Positions 14,718 to 16,867 of a stretch of 16,867 nucleotides of DNA are shown piece by piece; positions within the stretch are counted from its first letter, which is position 1, and each line of letters begins with the position of its first letter. Made by a program: the position numbers and the translations under genes. Source of the stretch: Eggerthellaceae bacterium UBA5808 (GTDB lineage Bacteria > Actinomycetota > Coriobacteriia > Coriobacteriales > Eggerthellaceae); the NCBI GenBank assembly GCA_002417975.1, contig DIDE01000101.1:1-16867 (forward strand). The letters run 5' to 3'. The notes below the pieces were generated by a model. That model did no database searches. It saw nothing but the letters and a program-made list of their open reading frames with translations, and was not told the DNA's origin.

Positions 14718-15104
14718 GTCGTGTTCTCCCTTTGATGGTGTACGTTTTGATACATATGTCCCAACAAATTGATTCTAGCGCATAAAACACCTGATAAAAG
14801 ACTTGATTTCTAAATGGATATCAAATAGTATTCAAAGGTAAATTAGTTAAGATAATTTATGTTATTATGCGATGCTGTTGATTAGATTAAATTATTTGAT
14901 CGTTAGTGCATTGGATGATCTATATAACAATGCATTTTGTATTGGTTGACTGATTTGATGATTATTCATTGCAAACTATCTAGTTTGTCAAGTGTTTGTG
15001 ACGACTTTCTGTGATGGGGTTCACAGAATTCATTAGGCATGTGAGAATGGGACTACCGTACTAATGTATAGGTACGTGGGTTATGCTTAAAGGAGGCGGT
15101 TGTC
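14718..15104. promoter_or_regulatory. Long AT-rich intergenic region with inverted repeats
   Basis: No convincing gene of normal size is present between the EAL-domain gene and the small ORF at 15105. Structure seen: TGCATT (14907-14912) facing AATGCA (14929-14934); CAAACTA (14972-14978) and TAGTTTG (14981-14987), a perfect 7-bp-arm palindrome with a two-base centre, typical of a dimeric repressor site; CTGTGA (15009-15014) and TCACAG (15021-15026), a 6-bp hairpin; and CGTAC (15057-15061) facing GTACG (15072-15076). TTGACT at 14946 resembles a -35 box but has no good -10 partner. The region probably holds divergent promoters for the EAL gene and whatever lies to the right. Confidence 0.4.
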
Positions 15105-15233
15105 ATGTTCGACATGTTCTGTAATTCTTTATATGGTAATGTTCGCTGGATGCTTCCGCCTTGTACCGGTGTAACTTCATCGCAAACAGCGATTCAGAAC
15201 TTCTTCGATATTGAGCCGGTTTTTTTTCTCTAA
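15105..15233 (+). CDS. Possible 42-aa small protein or leader peptide
   Basis: An ATG at 15105 lies eight bases after AAAGGAGG (15089-15096), one of the best ribosome binding sites in the window. It opens 42 codons beginning MFDMFCNSLYGNVRWMLPP and ending FFDIEPVFFL with TAA. I recognise no family. The last codons run through eight T residues (15220-15227), and ACCGG (15165-15169) could pair with CCGGT (15216-15220) just before them. This may be a translated leader with attenuation for the transporter gene 263 bases downstream. It could also be a free small protein, or a chance ORF behind a lucky Shine-Dalgarno match. Composition does not show a strong membrane segment. Confidence 0.45.
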   Translation: MFDMFCNSLYGNVRWMLPPCTGVTSSQTAIQNFFDIEPVFFL

Positions 15234-15236
15234 CCT

Positions 15237-15310
15237 CGCCTGGTTCTGTCTTTTTATTCCGCATGTCATTGATTGACGGCTATTTGCGGATACGTTTTGT
15301 TTAACCAGCG
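15237..15310 (+). other. Foldable element upstream of the EamA transporter
   Basis: Nested complementary segments suggest an RNA fold: CTGGTT (15240-15245) with AACCAG (15303-15308), TCCGCA with TGCGGA inside it, and GTCA with TGAC around a five-base loop innermost. Large internal loops are left between stems. A further 5-bp hairpin, TCATC/GATGA, follows at 15326-15342. I match it to no known riboswitch and see no T-box GGTGG element. The remaining bases up to 15495 hold no gene I can support. Confidence 0.35.
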
Positions 15311-15495
15311 AGTTTCCCTTAATGGTCATCGTATAAAGATGAGTCACTAGCTGCGTATATCCCATCCTGCGCTGATTATGCGTTTGATTGAGATTTAACA
15401 GTGGACTCCTATCTGTCAGGCTATCGCTCCTGTTGAGCCAATGCACTGAACGCCCAAATATAATTCGATGTGCCATGGGGTAAGAAGGAAGTCCC

Positions 15496-16509
15496 ATGAA
15501 ACAAAAACATATAGGTATTCGTGGCATTATCTGCACGCTTACTGGAGCAATGCTCTGGGGGCTATCGGGAACATGTATGCAATATCTCATTGAGGATCGA
15601 GGGTTCCCTGTAACATATATGACGTGGACCCGTATGTTTTGTGCGGGAATCCTCTTTATTGGTCTTATGCTTATATACAAGCGGGATGTGATTAAAAAGA
15701 TCATTCATGATCGCTCAAGCATTATTCAATTGGCAATCTTTGCGATTTTTGGTCTGCTAATGTCCCAGTTCGCCTATGCAATGACGATTTGCTATACCGA
15801 TGCAGGAACAGCAACAGTACTTCAATGTCTAAGTACGGTTGTTCTTATAGTATATGGATGCTGCGTCCACCGTCGTGCTCCTGCGCATATTGAATTGGTT
15901 GCTACTACTCTTGCGGTAGTTGCTACATTTCTTATTGCGACGCAAGGGGATCCGATGAATCTATCCTTACCGATGCTTGCGTTGGTTTGGGGCCTTGTTA
16001 ACGCATGTGTATGTGCCTTTTTTGCTGAATATCCTCGTCGCTTGCTTGCTCAGTGGGGAAGTGTGCCCGTTATGGGTTGTGCGATGGTAATTGGCTGCCT
16101 GTTTATTACACCGATTGCTCAACCGTGGACTGTTAATATCGCTTGGGATCCTTCGTCTATTGCGGCTGTTGGCACGGTTGCGGTGCTTGGCACAGTCGTT
16201 TCTTTTTCATTGTTTTTACAAGGTGTAAAAGATCTTGGTTCGGTTAAAGCAAGTCTGCTTGGCGTTGGCGAACCGGTAAGCGCTTCTGTTTGTACTTGCC
16301 TTTTGCTTGGTACGGTATTTACTCCAATTGATCTTGTTGCGTTTTCAATGATTATCCTGATGGTTGTTATTGTTACGCTTGCCCGTCCACATAACCGTTC
16401 CGAATCTACTTCTAAGGTTGTTGCGATAGGACGTTCTACTATTTCTATCAAAAAGCGTGTTTTAGGCGTCAAACATTCACATCGGGATTCAGATGAACAG
16501 GCGGCATAA
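15496..16509 (+). CDS. EamA/DMT-superfamily transporter
   Basis: 337 aa from ATG, with AGAAGGAAG about five bases upstream. It is an integral membrane protein with ten predicted helices arranged as two EamA repeats (about 10-150 and 160-297). Family-typical features are GAMLWGLSGT in the first helix, QFAYAMTICYTDAGTATVLQ near the end of helix 3-4, and GVGEPVSA in the second repeat. These carriers export or import small metabolites such as amino acids; the substrate is not inferable. A hydrophilic, basic tail of some 40 residues (from about 298, with ISIKKRVLGVKHSHR) extends past the last helix, longer than usual. It appears to be a single-gene unit preceded by a 260-base untranslated stretch. 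Confidence 0.9.
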   Translation: MKQKHIGIRGIICTLTGAMLWGLSGTCMQYLIEDRGFPVTYMTWTRMFCAGILFIGLMLIYKRDVIKKIIHDRSSIIQLAIFAIFGLLMSQFAYAMTICYTDAGTATVLQCLSTVVLIVYGCCVHRRAPAHIELVATTLAVVATFLIATQGDPMNLSLPMLALVWGLVNACVCAFFAEYPRRLLAQWGSVPVMGCAMVIGCLFITPIAQPWTVNIAWDPSSIAAVGTVAVLGTVVSFSLFLQGVKDLGSVKASLLGVGEPVSASVCTCLLLGTVFTPIDLVAFSMIILMVVIVTLARPHNRSESTSKVVAIGRSTISIKKRVLGVKHSHRDSDEQAA

Positions 16510-16574
16510 GGTTGCTGCACATACGCTATAGGTACTTTGATTGAACATCGCTAGGTCGTTGGTATGTTCGCTAT

Positions 16575-16603
16575 CCAGCTGAACGTGTTAGGCGTTCAGC
16601 TGG
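16575..16603. repeat. Perfect 11-bp inverted repeat after the transporter gene
   Basis: CCAGCTGAACG (16575-16585) and CGTTCAGCTGG (16593-16603) with loop TGTTAGG. No T-tract follows on either strand, so it is not a classical intrinsic terminator. A weaker pair, GAACAT (16543-16548) and ATGTTC (16564-16569), lies just before. It may still end transcription or bind a protein. The rest of 16510-16753 holds no gene. Confidence 0.7.
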
Positions 16604-16753
16604 AAGCAACAATCGGATGAAGCTATGTTCGGCTGAATACCATTGTCTATGCGCCGAATTTGCAACCGATCAAAATGTATTCTCTGCATACTTCATGCGT
16701 ATATCGCGCAAAGTACTTGCATTGTATCCAAAAACATGGATACTATTGATTAA

Positions 16754-16859
16754 CCTTTAAAAGCGGTACAGAGAGACCGACAAGGCTGACCTGCTGCGAT
16801 CTATATGAGATTGCAAGCATGCGTATCAGAAGCCTTTGCCTGTCGCAAAGGCATTTTTT
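16754..16859 (+). promoter_or_regulatory. PyrR-type attenuator leader
   Basis: The segment 16754-16785 matches the PyrR-binding anti-antiterminator hairpin of Gram-positive pyr leaders. Its lower stem is CCTT (16754-16757) with AAGG (16782-16785), the upper stem is CGGT (16764-16767) with ACCG (16776-16779), and the loop is ACAGAGAG, close to the known CCAGAGAG core. AAGGCT (16782-16787) is complementary to AGCCTT (16831-16836), which would form the antiterminator and exclude both the PyrR hairpin and the terminator. A further hairpin, GCGATCT/AGATTGC, lies between (16796-16814). UMP-bound PyrR should stabilise the first hairpin and so allow termination. Pyrimidine biosynthesis or uptake genes are expected right after the window. 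Confidence 0.75.
16832..16859 (+). terminator. Intrinsic terminator of the PyrR-type leader
   Basis: GCCTTTGC (16832-16839) pairs perfectly with GCAAAGGC (16845-16852) across a five-base loop, followed by A and six T residues (16854-16859). No gene ends shortly before it, which supports its reading as a conditional leader terminator. Confidence 0.9.
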
Positions 16860-16867
16860 ATGTCTGG

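Noticed and set aside
15234..15495. T-box or other known riboswitch before the transporter
   Set aside because: No GGTGG T-box sequence and no consensus of SAM, guanidine, TPP or similar riboswitches could be recognised, so the element is left unclassified.
15177..15704. 175-codon minus-strand open frame overlapping the transporter start
   Set aside because: It overlaps the clear EamA gene, has a composition without recognisable domains, and ends in the intergenic structured region. It is a shadow frame.
1..16867. CRISPR array, insertion sequence, prophage, tRNA or rRNA genes
   Set aside because: I looked for regularly spaced repeats, transposase or integrase motifs and tRNA/rRNA signatures on both strands and saw none.

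Overview
The window reads as chromosomal DNA of an obligately anaerobic, probably Gram-positive bacterium. Pointers are a ferredoxin-linked 2-oxoacid oxidoreductase, a radical SAM gene cluster, strong AGGAGG-type ribosome binding sites, frequent GTG starts and a PyrR-type attenuator. Coriobacteriia (Eggerthellales-like) is my first guess and Clostridia the alternative. This is inference from gene content, and no rRNA or tRNA is present to decide it.

Region 1 (1-8486) is a 2-oxoacid/acyl-CoA module. On the minus strand an XRE-cupin regulator is followed by an AMP-forming acyl-CoA synthetase. Divergently, on the plus strand, lie a P-loop NTPase, a 2[4Fe-4S] ferredoxin, the alpha, beta and gamma subunits of a Kor/Vor-type oxidoreductase, a second XRE-cupin regulator and a second acyl-CoA synthetase. 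The regulator-plus-synthetase pair is therefore present twice, flanking the oxidoreductase. The enzymes would interconvert 2-oxoacids, acyl-CoA and free acids with reduced ferredoxin as electron carrier. The first synthetase loses its C-terminal catalytic lysine segment where the sequence folds back on itself in a perfect 22-bp inverted repeat at the window edge. This may be an assembly or library artefact.

Region 2 (8496-11459) is the enigmatic AmmeMemoRadiSam set: a LigB/Memo-like protein, a separate AMMECR1 protein and a radical SAM enzyme, followed by a YqeY/GatB-like gene and a good intrinsic terminator. A 13-bp long-range helix could bury the ribosome binding site of the first gene.

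Region 3 (11460-14717) holds an FMN-dependent alpha-hydroxy-acid oxidase-like protein with a cysteine-rich N terminus. Convergent to it is a seven-TM protein with a degenerate GGDEF domain and an intact-looking EAL domain (c-di-GMP phosphodiesterase).

Region 4 (14718-16867) is sparse. It has a long intergenic stretch with inverted repeats, a possible 42-codon ORF behind a near-perfect Shine-Dalgarno sequence and a foldable element, then an EamA/DMT transporter. The window ends with a strong hairpin of unknown role and a complete PyrR-type attenuator, which predicts pyrimidine genes just downstream.
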